From Acidobacteriota bacterium (GTDB lineage: Bacteria; Acidobacteriota; Terriglobia; Acidiferrales; UBA7541): a stretch of 5,274 bases of DNA. The DNA is taken from the NCBI GenBank assembly GCA_003224515.1, contig QHZC01000335.1, positions 5,097-10,370 of the forward strand. Reading direction: 5' to 3'. The notes beneath the pieces are model-generated. The model saw nothing but the letters and a program-made list of their open reading frames with translations, did not search any database and was not told where the DNA came from. The translations under genes and the position numbers were made by a program. This document shows positions 1-5,274 of the stretch, piece by piece. Position 1 is the first letter of the stretch. Each line of letters starts with the position of its first letter.

Positions 1-899
1 GGCTTCTTTGCCAGCAACTGATAGACAGCCGCCCAAGAACCGATATCGCTCCAGCCCACTTCGGCGGGAATCACAAACACGTGCGGTGGGCCCTCCGTGC
101 GCGTGGCAGGCTCGAGGACGGCATAATCCACGGAGACATTTTCGAGCTTCGTATAGATGGCGCACAACTTGCGCTCGTAATCCCGGGTTCCGATAAATTC
201 AGCAAGTTTTTCCAACGCGGCCTGCGTCTTTGGCAGAAAACTCTTCAGATTCTCGAGAAATGTGGAAACCCGCCAGAAAAACATCCCGGCGTTCCAATGA
301 TAGTTTCCGGAAGCAACATATTCCTGTGCGAGCTTCAGTTCGGGTTTCTCCGTGAATCGCCGCACGGAAAAAACGGGAAAGCCTTTGGCTCCGAACGGTT
401 CCCCTGTTCTTTCGATGTAGCCAAACCCCGTCTCCGGCCTGGTCGCAGGGATGCCCAGCACCACCATGCGCCCAGGTTCGCGAGCCACGCCGAGAGCGGC
501 GTTCACGATCTCCCGAAACTCCTGCGGCTGCTCGATGTAGTGATCGGCGGGGAGCACCGCCATCAACGCGTCGCTGCGTGCCACATGGCGAATGTGAATG
601 GCCGCTAGACCAATCGCCACCGCAGTGTTCAGCCCCATCGGTTCGATCAGCACGCGCTTGCGCGCGGCTGCGGGAACCTGCTTGCGGACGCCGGCGACTT
701 GCTCGGCATTCGTGACCGTCCAGATGCGCTCGGCGGAAATCAGCGGCCTCAGACGCGCGACGGTCTGCTGCAACATGCTGTCCTTGCCGACGATGTTCAA
801 GAGTTGCTTAGGGATGCGCGTGCGGCTGCACGGCCAGAAACGGGTGCCGCGACCTCCCGCAAGGATCACCGCGTGCACCGTTAGTTGTTCCCTTGCCAT
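1..899 (-). CDS. manC: Mannose-1-phosphate guanylyltransferase (GDP-mannose pyrophosphorylase), 3' end cut by window edge
   Basis: The enzyme makes GDP-mannose from mannose-1-phosphate and GTP in the cytoplasm, for glycan and GDP-sugar synthesis. 299 codons are visible, so the C-terminal part lies off the left edge; single-domain members have about 350-360 residues. The nucleotide-binding signature LAGGRGTRFWP lies at residues 13-23, followed by the PKQLL segment at 30-34. Further family landmarks are EPMGLNTA (86-93), LPADHYI (116-122, Asp119 the likely metal ligand), the GFGYIE loop (158-163), the FTEKP motif with Lys185, NAGMFFW (203-209), a SVDYAVLE segment and GWSDIGSW near the visible end. 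The start ATG (899-897) is preceded by GAGG with a 10-nt spacer, and manA ends 12 nt upstream, so the two are co-transcribed and probably translationally coupled. It could only be a bifunctional PMI/GMP form if a C-terminal cupin followed, which the separate manA makes unlikely. The motif usually written EPxGRNTAPA has Leu90 in place of Arg and Val94 in place of Pro. The family call is firm. Confidence 0.95.
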   Translation of the reverse strand, partial: MAREQLTVHAVILAGGRGTRFWPCSRTRIPKQLLNIVGKDSMLQQTVARLRPLISAERIWTVTNAEQVAGVRKQVPAAARKRVLIEPMGLNTAVAIGLAAIHIRHVARSDALMAVLPADHYIEQPQEFREIVNAALGVAREPGRMVVLGIPATRPETGFGYIERTGEPFGAKGFPVFSVRRFTEKPELKLAQEYVASGNYHWNAGMFFWRVSTFLENLKSFLPKTQAALEKLAEFIGTRDYERKLCAIYTKLENVSVDYAVLEPATRTEGPPHVFVIPAEVGWSDIGSWAAVYQLLAKK

Positions 900-909
900 T
901 ATTGAACAG

Positions 910-913
910 CCTC
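910..913 (-). promoter_or_regulatory. Ribosome binding site of manC, overlapping the manA stop
   Basis: GAGG on the minus strand lies 10 nt before the manC ATG and overlaps the manA TGA stop codon (914-912). This supports the 899 start. Ribosomes finishing manA would sit over the manC initiation site, which suggests translational coupling. Confidence 0.6.
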
Positions 914-1961
914 AATCGAAAATAACTTGCGCGAGTGCTCCCGCTGAAATTCCATCTCGATGTAATTCCGTCCGCAATACCGGGATAGCCGGCACATAGG
1001 TCCGGATCAGAGACGTAGCCGTTTCCGGCAAAACGTCGAAGCGTGCCTGCGAGGCGGGCACCAGCCAGCATTCGCCGCGGTGATAGCGCGTTGCACTGCC
1101 CGGCCAGGCAAAGCTGCCCGCGCCTTGCAGAATCACGATGAGCTCGAAACGCTCGGGATCAACCGGGATTTCGCATTTTGCGGAGCACTCCCAGCGTTCC
1201 GTCGCGAAGTAGCGGCAAGCGGCGAGCAGCGATCTCGTTGCACTATCGGCAGGAAGAAGCAGCGAAGTTACTTTCCCTCCAGCGGGTTTCCCGAAGTTCG
1301 TCACCTGGAGCGCTTTCTCAACATGCAGTTCGCGCAGTTTTCCATGCGTATCGACGCGACCGAAATCGTAAACACGGTACGTCAAGTCGGAATACTCCTG
1401 CACTTCGCAGATAACCATGTTTGGACCAATGGAGTGCGGGGTACCCGGAGGCACGAAAAACGTGTCGCCGGTTCGGACCGAGTGTGTCTCAAAGAGCTCT
1501 TCCAAGGTGTGCGACGCCAACCCCTCGCGGAATTTCTCTTTGCTTACGCCCGGCTTCAGCCCGAGCAGCAATTGCGCTCCGGCCGTCGTGGAAACCGCGT
1601 GCCACATCTCCGTTTTTCCACGGCCGCCGGCGGCCTTTTCGTGGACGGATGCATAAGCATCGTCCGGATGAACCTGGAGCGATAGCTTTTCGTTCGGAAA
1701 TATAAATTTGACGAGTAGCGGGAAGTTCGCTTCGGCGGCGAGTTGGCTGCCGCGCCACTCCACAGGCATTTCCATCCAGGCCCCGCGGAGCGTTTTTCCG
1801 GCGAAAGGTCCGAAAACGATGCGGCAATCCACGCCCGTGAGCCATGCTTCGCCCAGCGGCTCAGTCAGATTGGATTTTTCGGGGAAGAGCGGTGCCAGCG
1901 AGCGCGCTCCCCAGAGACGCGGGCAGAAGATGGGCTCGATGCGTGTGGGCGTAGGCCTCAC
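912..1961 (-). CDS. manA: Mannose-6-phosphate isomerase, class I cupin type
   Basis: This zinc-dependent enzyme interconverts fructose-6-phosphate and mannose-6-phosphate in the cytoplasm, feeding GDP-mannose synthesis (with manC just downstream) or mannose catabolism. The protein has 349 residues, slightly longer than the roughly 315-residue Bacillus-type enzymes. The N-terminal segment PRLWGARSL (14-22) matches the family's WGG-type opening. The four metal ligands are visible: Gln96 and His98 in LSLQVHPDD, Glu118 in GKTEMWHAV and His176 in FVPPGTPHSIG. The catalytic arginine is probably Arg196 in TYRVYDFGR. A second cupin half follows, with GAGSFAWPG (280-288) and CWLVPAS (298-304). The start is GTG at 1961-1959: an in-frame TAA lies two codons upstream and there is no other start codon before residue 44, so this start is almost forced. 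No Shine-Dalgarno sequence precedes it. With only 3 nt after the aminotransferase stop, initiation probably relies on coupling. The family is firm; the preferred physiological direction cannot be read from sequence. Confidence 0.95.
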   Translation of the reverse strand: MRPTPTRIEPIFCPRLWGARSLAPLFPEKSNLTEPLGEAWLTGVDCRIVFGPFAGKTLRGAWMEMPVEWRGSQLAAEANFPLLVKFIFPNEKLSLQVHPDDAYASVHEKAAGGRGKTEMWHAVSTTAGAQLLLGLKPGVSKEKFREGLASHTLEELFETHSVRTGDTFFVPPGTPHSIGPNMVICEVQEYSDLTYRVYDFGRVDTHGKLRELHVEKALQVTNFGKPAGGKVTSLLLPADSATRSLLAACRYFATERWECSAKCEIPVDPERFELIVILQGAGSFAWPGSATRYHRGECWLVPASQARFDVLPETATSLIRTYVPAIPVLRTELHRDGISAGALAQVIFD

Positions 1962-1964
1962 GGT

Positions 1965-3167
1965 TTACGATGCGGCTTCAGCGCGAGAGAAAAAGCGTTC
2001 GAGGCGGCGCAGTCCTTCGTCGATTCGTTCGATGGACGTGGCGTAGGAAAGCCGCAGGTAGCCTGGCGCGCCAAAGGCTTCGCCCGGCACGACTGCCACT
2101 CGCGCTTGTTCCAGCAGCATCTTCGAGATCTCCGTGCACGTTTTCGCCAGCGCTGGTTTGCCGGAGCCGCGCGAAAGGTGCGAGGAAATGTTCGGGAATG
2201 CGTAGAAAGCACCGCCTGGCCACTCACAGGTCACCCCGGGAATCGCGCGCAGGCCTTCCACGATGCGTTTCCGGCGCTTGGCGTATTCGGCGAGCATGAC
2301 CGGCACGGTTTCCATGGTGCCGCGCATTGCTTCCAGCGCGGCGTATTGCGCGATCGATGTGGCGTTTGACGTGGATTGGCTTTGCAGCTTGATTAGCGCC
2401 TGGATCAGAGCTTCAGGCCCTAGCGTGTAGCCGATGCGCCAGCCGGTCATCGCAAACGTTTTCGAAACCGAACCGATGATGATGACGCTTTCTTTCGAGC
2501 TCGCCGCGCTGGCGATCGAGTGCGGCTTGTGCGGATCGTAGGTGAAGTGCGAATAACACTCGTCGCCCATCAGCCAGACGTCGTGCTTCTTGCAGACCGC
2601 CAAGATGCGCTCGAACTCATCCGAGGGTACGACACCGCCCGTGGGATTGTTCGGCGAATTCAGGACCAGCAACCGTGTTTTAGCAGTGATGGCCTTTTCG
2701 ACGGAGGCCGCCTTCACGCTGAAGCCGTCTTCCGGCTTCGTCTCCACGAATACCGGCGTTCCGCCCGCATATTTCACGATGTCCGGGAAGCTCACCCAGT
2801 ACGGCGCGGGGATGATGACCTCGTCGCCCTGCTGAATCAGCACGCTCATCACGTTGAAGATGGAGTGCTTTCCGCCGACGCTGACCACACACTCTCTTGC
2901 GTCGTACGAAGAGCCGAGCTCGCGCTTATGCCATGCGCAGATGGCTTCGCGTAGATGCATGATGCCGCCCGTCGGCGTGTACTTCGATTTGTTTTCCTCG
3001 ATCGCCTTGATCGCTGCTCTCTTGATGTGATCGGGCGTGGGGAAGTCTGGCTCGCCCGGGCCGAAGTCCGCGACGTCCACGCCGCGCGCCTTCAGCTTGT
3101 CCGCCTCAGCGATCACCGCGGCGGTCGGCGAGATTTGTATGCGATTGATGCGATCCGTTAGTTGCAC
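1965..3167 (-). CDS. aspB: Class I PLP-dependent aminotransferase, probable aspartate aminotransferase (subgroup I-gamma)
   Basis: The enzyme is predicted to transfer the amino group of aspartate to 2-oxoglutarate (giving oxaloacetate and glutamate) in the cytoplasm. It is 400 residues, full length for the family. PLP-binding features are in order: GPGEPDFPTP (37-46), KYTPTGGI (62-69), the GGKHSIFN phosphate-contact segment (98-105), PYW with Trp124 stacking on the ring, NSPNNPTGG (170-178, Asn174), GDECYSHF with Asp202 and Tyr205, the Schiff-base Lys236 in SVSKTFAMTGWRIGY, and Arg372 in YLRLSYA for the substrate carboxylate. Overall it resembles the Thermus thermophilus type from memory. The start is GTG at 3167-3165, 5 nt after GAGGAG, with an in-frame TGA at 3191-3189 and no other start between. 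Some I-gamma enzymes also use prephenate or other oxo acids. Here the residues after Arg9 read IQISPTA rather than the Lys-Pro-Ser seen in many relatives, so substrate range is uncertain. The symbol is by similarity; the fold and chemistry are firm. Confidence 0.9.
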   Translation of the reverse strand: MQLTDRINRIQISPTAAVIAEADKLKARGVDVADFGPGEPDFPTPDHIKRAAIKAIEENKSKYTPTGGIMHLREAICAWHKRELGSSYDARECVVSVGGKHSIFNVMSVLIQQGDEVIIPAPYWVSFPDIVKYAGGTPVFVETKPEDGFSVKAASVEKAITAKTRLLVLNSPNNPTGGVVPSDEFERILAVCKKHDVWLMGDECYSHFTYDPHKPHSIASAASSKESVIIIGSVSKTFAMTGWRIGYTLGPEALIQALIKLQSQSTSNATSIAQYAALEAMRGTMETVPVMLAEYAKRRKRIVEGLRAIPGVTCEWPGGAFYAFPNISSHLSRGSGKPALAKTCTEISKMLLEQARVAVVPGEAFGAPGYLRLSYATSIERIDEGLRRLERFFSRAEAAS

Positions 3168-3172
3168 CTTGG

Positions 3173-3178
3173 CTCCTC
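3173..3178 (-). promoter_or_regulatory. Strong ribosome binding site of the aminotransferase gene, preceded by a T8 tract
   Basis: GAGGAG on the minus strand stands 5 nt before the GTG start at 3167 and decides it. Eight thymines (3187-3180) lie one base upstream of it on the coding strand. A U-rich tract at this place in an mRNA often helps ribosomal protein S1 binding, so the gene is probably translated well despite its GTG start. Confidence 0.75.
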
Positions 3179-3205
3179 GAAAAAAAATTCACAGTTTACG
3201 GCTGA

Positions 3206-3233
3206 CGCCAAATTCGCTTACGAAACTTTGGCG
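3206..3233. repeat. Near-perfect hairpin spanning the coaD stop codon
   Basis: The arms CGCCAAA (3206-3212) and TTTGGCG (3227-3233) are perfectly complementary. Inside them TTCG (3213-3216) pairs with CGAA (3221-3224). The result is an 11-bp stem with one 2-nt bulge and a 4-nt loop holding the coaD stop codon (3220-3218). On the minus strand a T8 tract follows only after an 18-nt spacer, so this is not a textbook intrinsic terminator. It may protect the coaD 3' end, cause partial termination or be an mRNA-processing site between coaD and the aminotransferase gene. Confidence 0.55.
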
Positions 3234-3700
3234 CGCAAACGTTGTTCAACCAATTCCGGCACGAGACCTTTGAGCGATGCTCCGAGCTGCGCAATCTCGC
3301 GGACCAGCTTCGAGCTCAAATAGCTGTAGGACAAGCCTGGTAGCATGAAAACCGTCTCAAGCCGCGGCTCAAGTTTCCGGTTCATGAGCGCCATCTGCAA
3401 TTCATATTCGTAGTCGGAGACGGCGCGGATGCCGCACAAGATAACACCAGCGCCGCGCTTCCTTGCGTAGTCCACCAAGAGTCCGTCGAAAACATCAATC
3501 TCCACGCTCTGCCACTGTTTGGTTACTTCGCGCAGCATTTCGACGCGTTCGGTCACGGAAAACAGAGGCTCTTTATCGGCGTTCTGCAGCACCGCGACGA
3601 TTAGCAAATCGAACATCTTTTCCCCGCGCTCGATCAGGTCGAGGTGTCCGTTGGTGACCGGGTCAAACGAACCGGGGTAGATGGCAATCGAAGTTTTCAT
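3218..3700 (-). CDS. coaD: Phosphopantetheine adenylyltransferase
   Basis: It catalyses the fourth step of coenzyme A synthesis, 4'-phosphopantetheine plus ATP to dephospho-CoA and pyrophosphate, in the cytoplasm, usually as a hexamer. Its 160 residues match the family's usual length. The nucleotidyltransferase signature YPGSFDPVTNGHLD (8-21) contains the catalytic His19. Lys43 in ADKEPLF aligns with the E. coli Lys42 that contacts substrate. GIRAVSDYEYELQMA (90-104) keeps Arg92 (E. coli Arg91), and SYSYLSSKLVREIA (124-137) is the ISSxLVKE-type ATP-binding segment. The residue equivalent to E. coli Arg88 is Cys89 here (codon TGC). The start ATG at 3700 is the only candidate, since an in-frame TAA lies at 3733-3731 with no start codon between. 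No Shine-Dalgarno sequence is visible before it. It is the first gene of the minus-strand run and divergent from the hexosaminidase. The identification is firm; full activity with Cys89 is not assured. Confidence 0.97.
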   Translation of the reverse strand: MKTSIAIYPGSFDPVTNGHLDLIERGEKMFDLLIVAVLQNADKEPLFSVTERVEMLREVTKQWQSVEIDVFDGLLVDYARKRGAGVILCGIRAVSDYEYELQMALMNRKLEPRLETVFMLPGLSYSYLSSKLVREIAQLGASLKGLVPELVEQRLRAKVS

Positions 3701-3706
3701 CGTGAA

Positions 3707-3712
3707 ATCATA
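3707..3712 (-). promoter_or_regulatory. Possible -10 element for a leaderless coaD transcript
   Basis: TATGAT on the minus strand (5 of 6 matches to TATAAT) ends 6 nt before the coaD ATG. Transcription would therefore begin at or next to the start codon, which fits the absence of a ribosome binding site. No good -35 box is seen at 16-18 nt. A competing -10-like TAGAAT lies at 3738-3733, which would give a leader of about 26 nt; it too lacks a clear -35. One of the two may drive the operon. Confidence 0.25.
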
Positions 3713-3798
3713 GGCGCCACGCGTCTGGGCTTATTCTAACTCAGGCGGGGAAAACCGCAGCTTGCAAACTTATAGGGAGGCCATATGGATTCTTTTGG

Positions 3799-3822
3799 CC
3801 GCGTAAGGAATCCTCTTCGCGG
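3799..3822. repeat. Short inverted repeat in the divergent intergenic region
   Basis: CCGCG (3799-3803) pairs with CGCGG (3818-3822). After one unpaired T at 3804, AAG (3805-3807) pairs with CTT (3815-3817). This leaves a 7-nt loop. The element lies midway between the two divergent genes, upstream of the best plus-strand promoter candidate, so it could be a regulator site. It could equally be chance, and nothing identifies a binding protein. Confidence 0.3.
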
Positions 3823-3834
3823 GATGCTGAAGAT

Positions 3835-3864
3835 ATGACAGTATGCGGAAGCTGGTGCTACATA
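3835..3864 (+). promoter_or_regulatory. Candidate sigma70-type promoter of the hexosaminidase gene
   Basis: ATGACA (3835-3840, 5 of 6 matches to TTGACA) is followed after 18 nt by TACATA (3859-3864, 3 of 6 matches to TATAAT). A TGC directly before the -10 resembles an extended -10. The implied start near 3871 gives a leader of about 40 nt. The -10 is weak, so the call is tentative. Confidence 0.3.
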
Positions 3865-3910
3865 GCAGTCGTCAGAAATTTCTACCCTGCGTGGGAGCAT
3901 TTTCCGGACA

Positions 3911-5274
3911 ATGGCTCAGAATACGCGGTTGCAAGGTCTTGGCATACTTGTTCTTTGCGTTTTGTTGTACCCGGTGATGACCACAGCTCAACAGCCTGCA
4001 TTGAATCTGATGCCGCTTCCCTGGCGCGCGCAGCCTGTGACCGGGAGCCTGGGAGTGGACTCGTCGTTTTCGATGGCGTTTACCGGCTATACCGAACCGC
4101 GGCTGGAGCGCGCCGGTGAGCGATTCCTGAGGCAACTTGCGCGTCAAACTGGCCTCCCGCTCTCCCTCAAGCCGGCCCAGACAGCAAAAGCAACGCTTGT
4201 GATTCAGACCGATCACGCGAGCAAGGAAATTCAGCAAGTCGGCGAAGATGAATCCTATATCCTTGATGTGAGTACCGCGAGCGCAAGGCTCCGAGCTTCT
4301 ACACCGCTCGGCACGCTGCATGGACTCCAGACGCTTCTTCAACTGGTGGATGTTTCGCCCGGCGGATTCGTCGCATCAGCGGTCACGATCGAAGACCGGC
4401 CGCGTTTCCAGTGGCGCGGCTTGATGATCGACTCCGCCCGCCATTTCATCCCGCTCGAAGTCATTCGCCGCAATATCGATGGCATGGAAGTCGTGAAGAT
4501 GAACGTTTTCCACTGGCACCTCTCGGAGAACCAGGGCTTCCGCGTCGAGAGCAAGAAATTTCCGAAACTTCACGAGTTGGGCTCCAACGCCCTTTACTAC
4601 ACGCAAGACGAGATCCGCGATCTGATTGCGTACGCGAGGGACCGCGGAATTCGCGTCGTGCCGGAATTCGACATGCCGGGGCACAGTACGGCGTGGTTCG
4701 TGGGGCATCCCGAGCTGGCCAGCGGAAAAGGACCGTACGAAATCGAGCGGAAGTGGGGAGTTTTCGATCCGGCAATGGACCCGACGAGCGAAAAAGTTTA
4801 CAAGTTTCTCGATGACTTCATCGCCGAGATGGCCAAAGTCTTTCCCGACCATTATTTTCATATTGGCGGCGACGAGGTGAACGGCAAAGAATGGGACTCC
4901 AACCCGAAGATTCAAGCGTTCATGAAGGACCATGGGCTCAAGAACAACGAAGCACTGCAGGCGTATTTCAGCGGACGCGTACAGAAGCTGGTGGTGAAGC
5001 ATGGCAAAACGGGGGTTGGCTGGGACGAAGTGCTGGTGCCGGGAGTGCCGAAGGATATTGTGATTCAGTCGTGGCGCGGACAAGCTTCGCTGGCGCAAGC
5101 GGCAAAACAGGGGTACCGCGGGATTTTGTCGAATGGCTATTACTTGGATTTGGGTTGGCCGGCGGCGCGGCATTATGCCGTGGATCCGACCAGCGGAGAT
5201 GCGGCAAATCTCTCGGCAGAGGAGAAGCAGCGAATTCTGGGAGGTGAATCGTGCATGTGGTCGGAGTACGTGAA
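3911..5274 (+). CDS. Secreted beta-N-acetylhexosaminidase, glycoside hydrolase family 20, 3' end cut by window edge
   Basis: It is predicted to release terminal beta-linked GlcNAc or GalNAc from chitin fragments, glycans or peptidoglycan pieces outside the cytoplasm by substrate-assisted catalysis. 454 codons are visible. Residues 1-26 form a Sec signal peptide (Arg6, hydrophobic 9-23, likely cut TTA|QQ); Cys16 lacks a lipobox. A GH20b-like alpha/beta domain fills roughly 30-160 and the catalytic barrel starts near 167 (WRGLMID). Compared from memory with Streptomyces plicatus Hex, the active site has Arg177, Asp254 and His258 in EFDMPGHS, the catalytic pair Asp321-Glu322 in HIGGDEV, Trp371, Trp388, Tyr411, Asp413, Trp450 and Glu452. 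The usual Asp-Asp after HWHLS is Glu206-Asn207. The ATG at 3911 is chosen because an in-frame TAG lies at 3863 with no ATG, GTG or TTG between; GGGAG sits 13 nt upstream, rather far. It is transcribed divergently from coaD. GH20 membership is firm; the natural substrate is not readable. Confidence 0.95.
   Translation, partial: MAQNTRLQGLGILVLCVLLYPVMTTAQQPALNLMPLPWRAQPVTGSLGVDSSFSMAFTGYTEPRLERAGERFLRQLARQTGLPLSLKPAQTAKATLVIQTDHASKEIQQVGEDESYILDVSTASARLRASTPLGTLHGLQTLLQLVDVSPGGFVASAVTIEDRPRFQWRGLMIDSARHFIPLEVIRRNIDGMEVVKMNVFHWHLSENQGFRVESKKFPKLHELGSNALYYTQDEIRDLIAYARDRGIRVVPEFDMPGHSTAWFVGHPELASGKGPYEIERKWGVFDPAMDPTSEKVYKFLDDFIAEMAKVFPDHYFHIGGDEVNGKEWDSNPKIQAFMKDHGLKNNEALQAYFSGRVQKLVVKHGKTGVGWDEVLVPGVPKDIVIQSWRGQASLAQAAKQGYRGILSNGYYLDLGWPAARHYAVDPTSGDAANLSAEEKQRILGGESCMWSEYV

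Noticed and set aside
81..608. Open plus-strand frame of 175 residues
   Set aside because: It lies antisense to manC, whose family motifs cover the whole interval; the translation has no recognisable domain.
1080..1685. Open plus-strand frame of 201 residues
   Set aside because: Antisense to manA, with the metal ligands of manA inside the interval; basic, low-information translation with no motif.
1743..2369. Open plus-strand frame of 208 residues
   Set aside because: Runs antisense across the manA/aminotransferase junction; both real genes explain the DNA.
3180..3233. Intrinsic terminator after coaD
   Set aside because: The stem is good, but on the coaD strand the T8 tract is 18 nt away from it rather than adjacent, so I list the hairpin without calling a terminator.
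3911..3988. Lipoprotein signal at Cys16 of the hexosaminidase
   Set aside because: The residues before Cys16 are I-L-V-L, with Leu at -1 where a lipobox needs Gly, Ala or Ser. A plain Sec signal with cleavage after Ala26 fits better.
3835..4119. Plus-strand frame of 94 residues starting before the hexosaminidase
   Set aside because: It overlaps the signal peptide and N-terminal domain of the hexosaminidase in another frame, lacks a ribosome site and has no recognisable content.
3872..4342. Minus-strand frame of 156 residues
   Set aside because: Antisense to the 5' part of the hexosaminidase and rich in Arg, Cys and His as shadow frames are; no motif.
4376..5173. Open minus-strand frame of 265 residues, the longest antisense frame
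   Set aside because: It mirrors the GH20 catalytic domain, whose active-site residues lie in order on the plus strand. Long antisense frames are expected in GC-biased coding DNA, and the translation shows no domain.
1..5274. A novel defence, mobile or RNA-based system
   Set aside because: Both strands are accounted for by five known enzyme families with no long gaps; there are no repeat arrays, transposase or integrase motifs, toxin-antitoxin pairs or structured RNA families that I can recognise.

Overview
The window looks like an ordinary housekeeping stretch of a free-living, moderately GC-rich heterotrophic bacterium. I favour an Acidobacteriota (Terriglobia-like) origin because of the style of the proteins (T. 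thermophilus-type aspartate aminotransferase, separate ManA and ManC, secreted GH20 hexosaminidase). That is inference from memory of these families, not a database result. I see no rRNA, tRNA, CRISPR array, insertion sequence or phage gene, and no stretch longer than about 210 bases without a gene.

Layout. Positions 1-3700 are read on the minus strand as a tight four-gene run, in transcription order: coaD (3700-3218), a class I aminotransferase resembling aspartate aminotransferase (3167-1965), manA mannose-6-phosphate isomerase (1961-912) and manC mannose-1-phosphate guanylyltransferase (899 to beyond the left edge). The gaps are 50, 3 and 12 nt. The last three genes are therefore very probably co-transcribed, and coaD probably is too, although a hairpin lies across its stop codon. 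A 210-nt divergent intergenic region (3701-3910) separates coaD from a plus-strand gene (3911 to beyond the right edge). That gene encodes a secreted family 20 beta-N-acetylhexosaminidase with the catalytic Asp-Glu pair intact.

Function. ManA and ManC bracket the route from fructose-6-phosphate to GDP-mannose (the phosphomannomutase step is not in the window), which supplies mannosyl and fucosyl or rhamnosyl donors for cell-surface glycans. CoaD makes dephospho-CoA, and the aminotransferase links aspartate and glutamate pools to 2-oxo acids. The divergent hexosaminidase removes terminal GlcNAc or GalNAc outside the cytoplasm. The genes do not form an obvious new system. The points worth a second look are substitutions at normally conserved sites in CoaD (Cys89 for Arg), the hexosaminidase (Glu206-Asn207 for Asp-Asp) and ManC (Leu90 for Arg), the hairpin in the coaD-aminotransferase junction, the in-frame aminotransferase/manA junction and a possibly leaderless coaD start.
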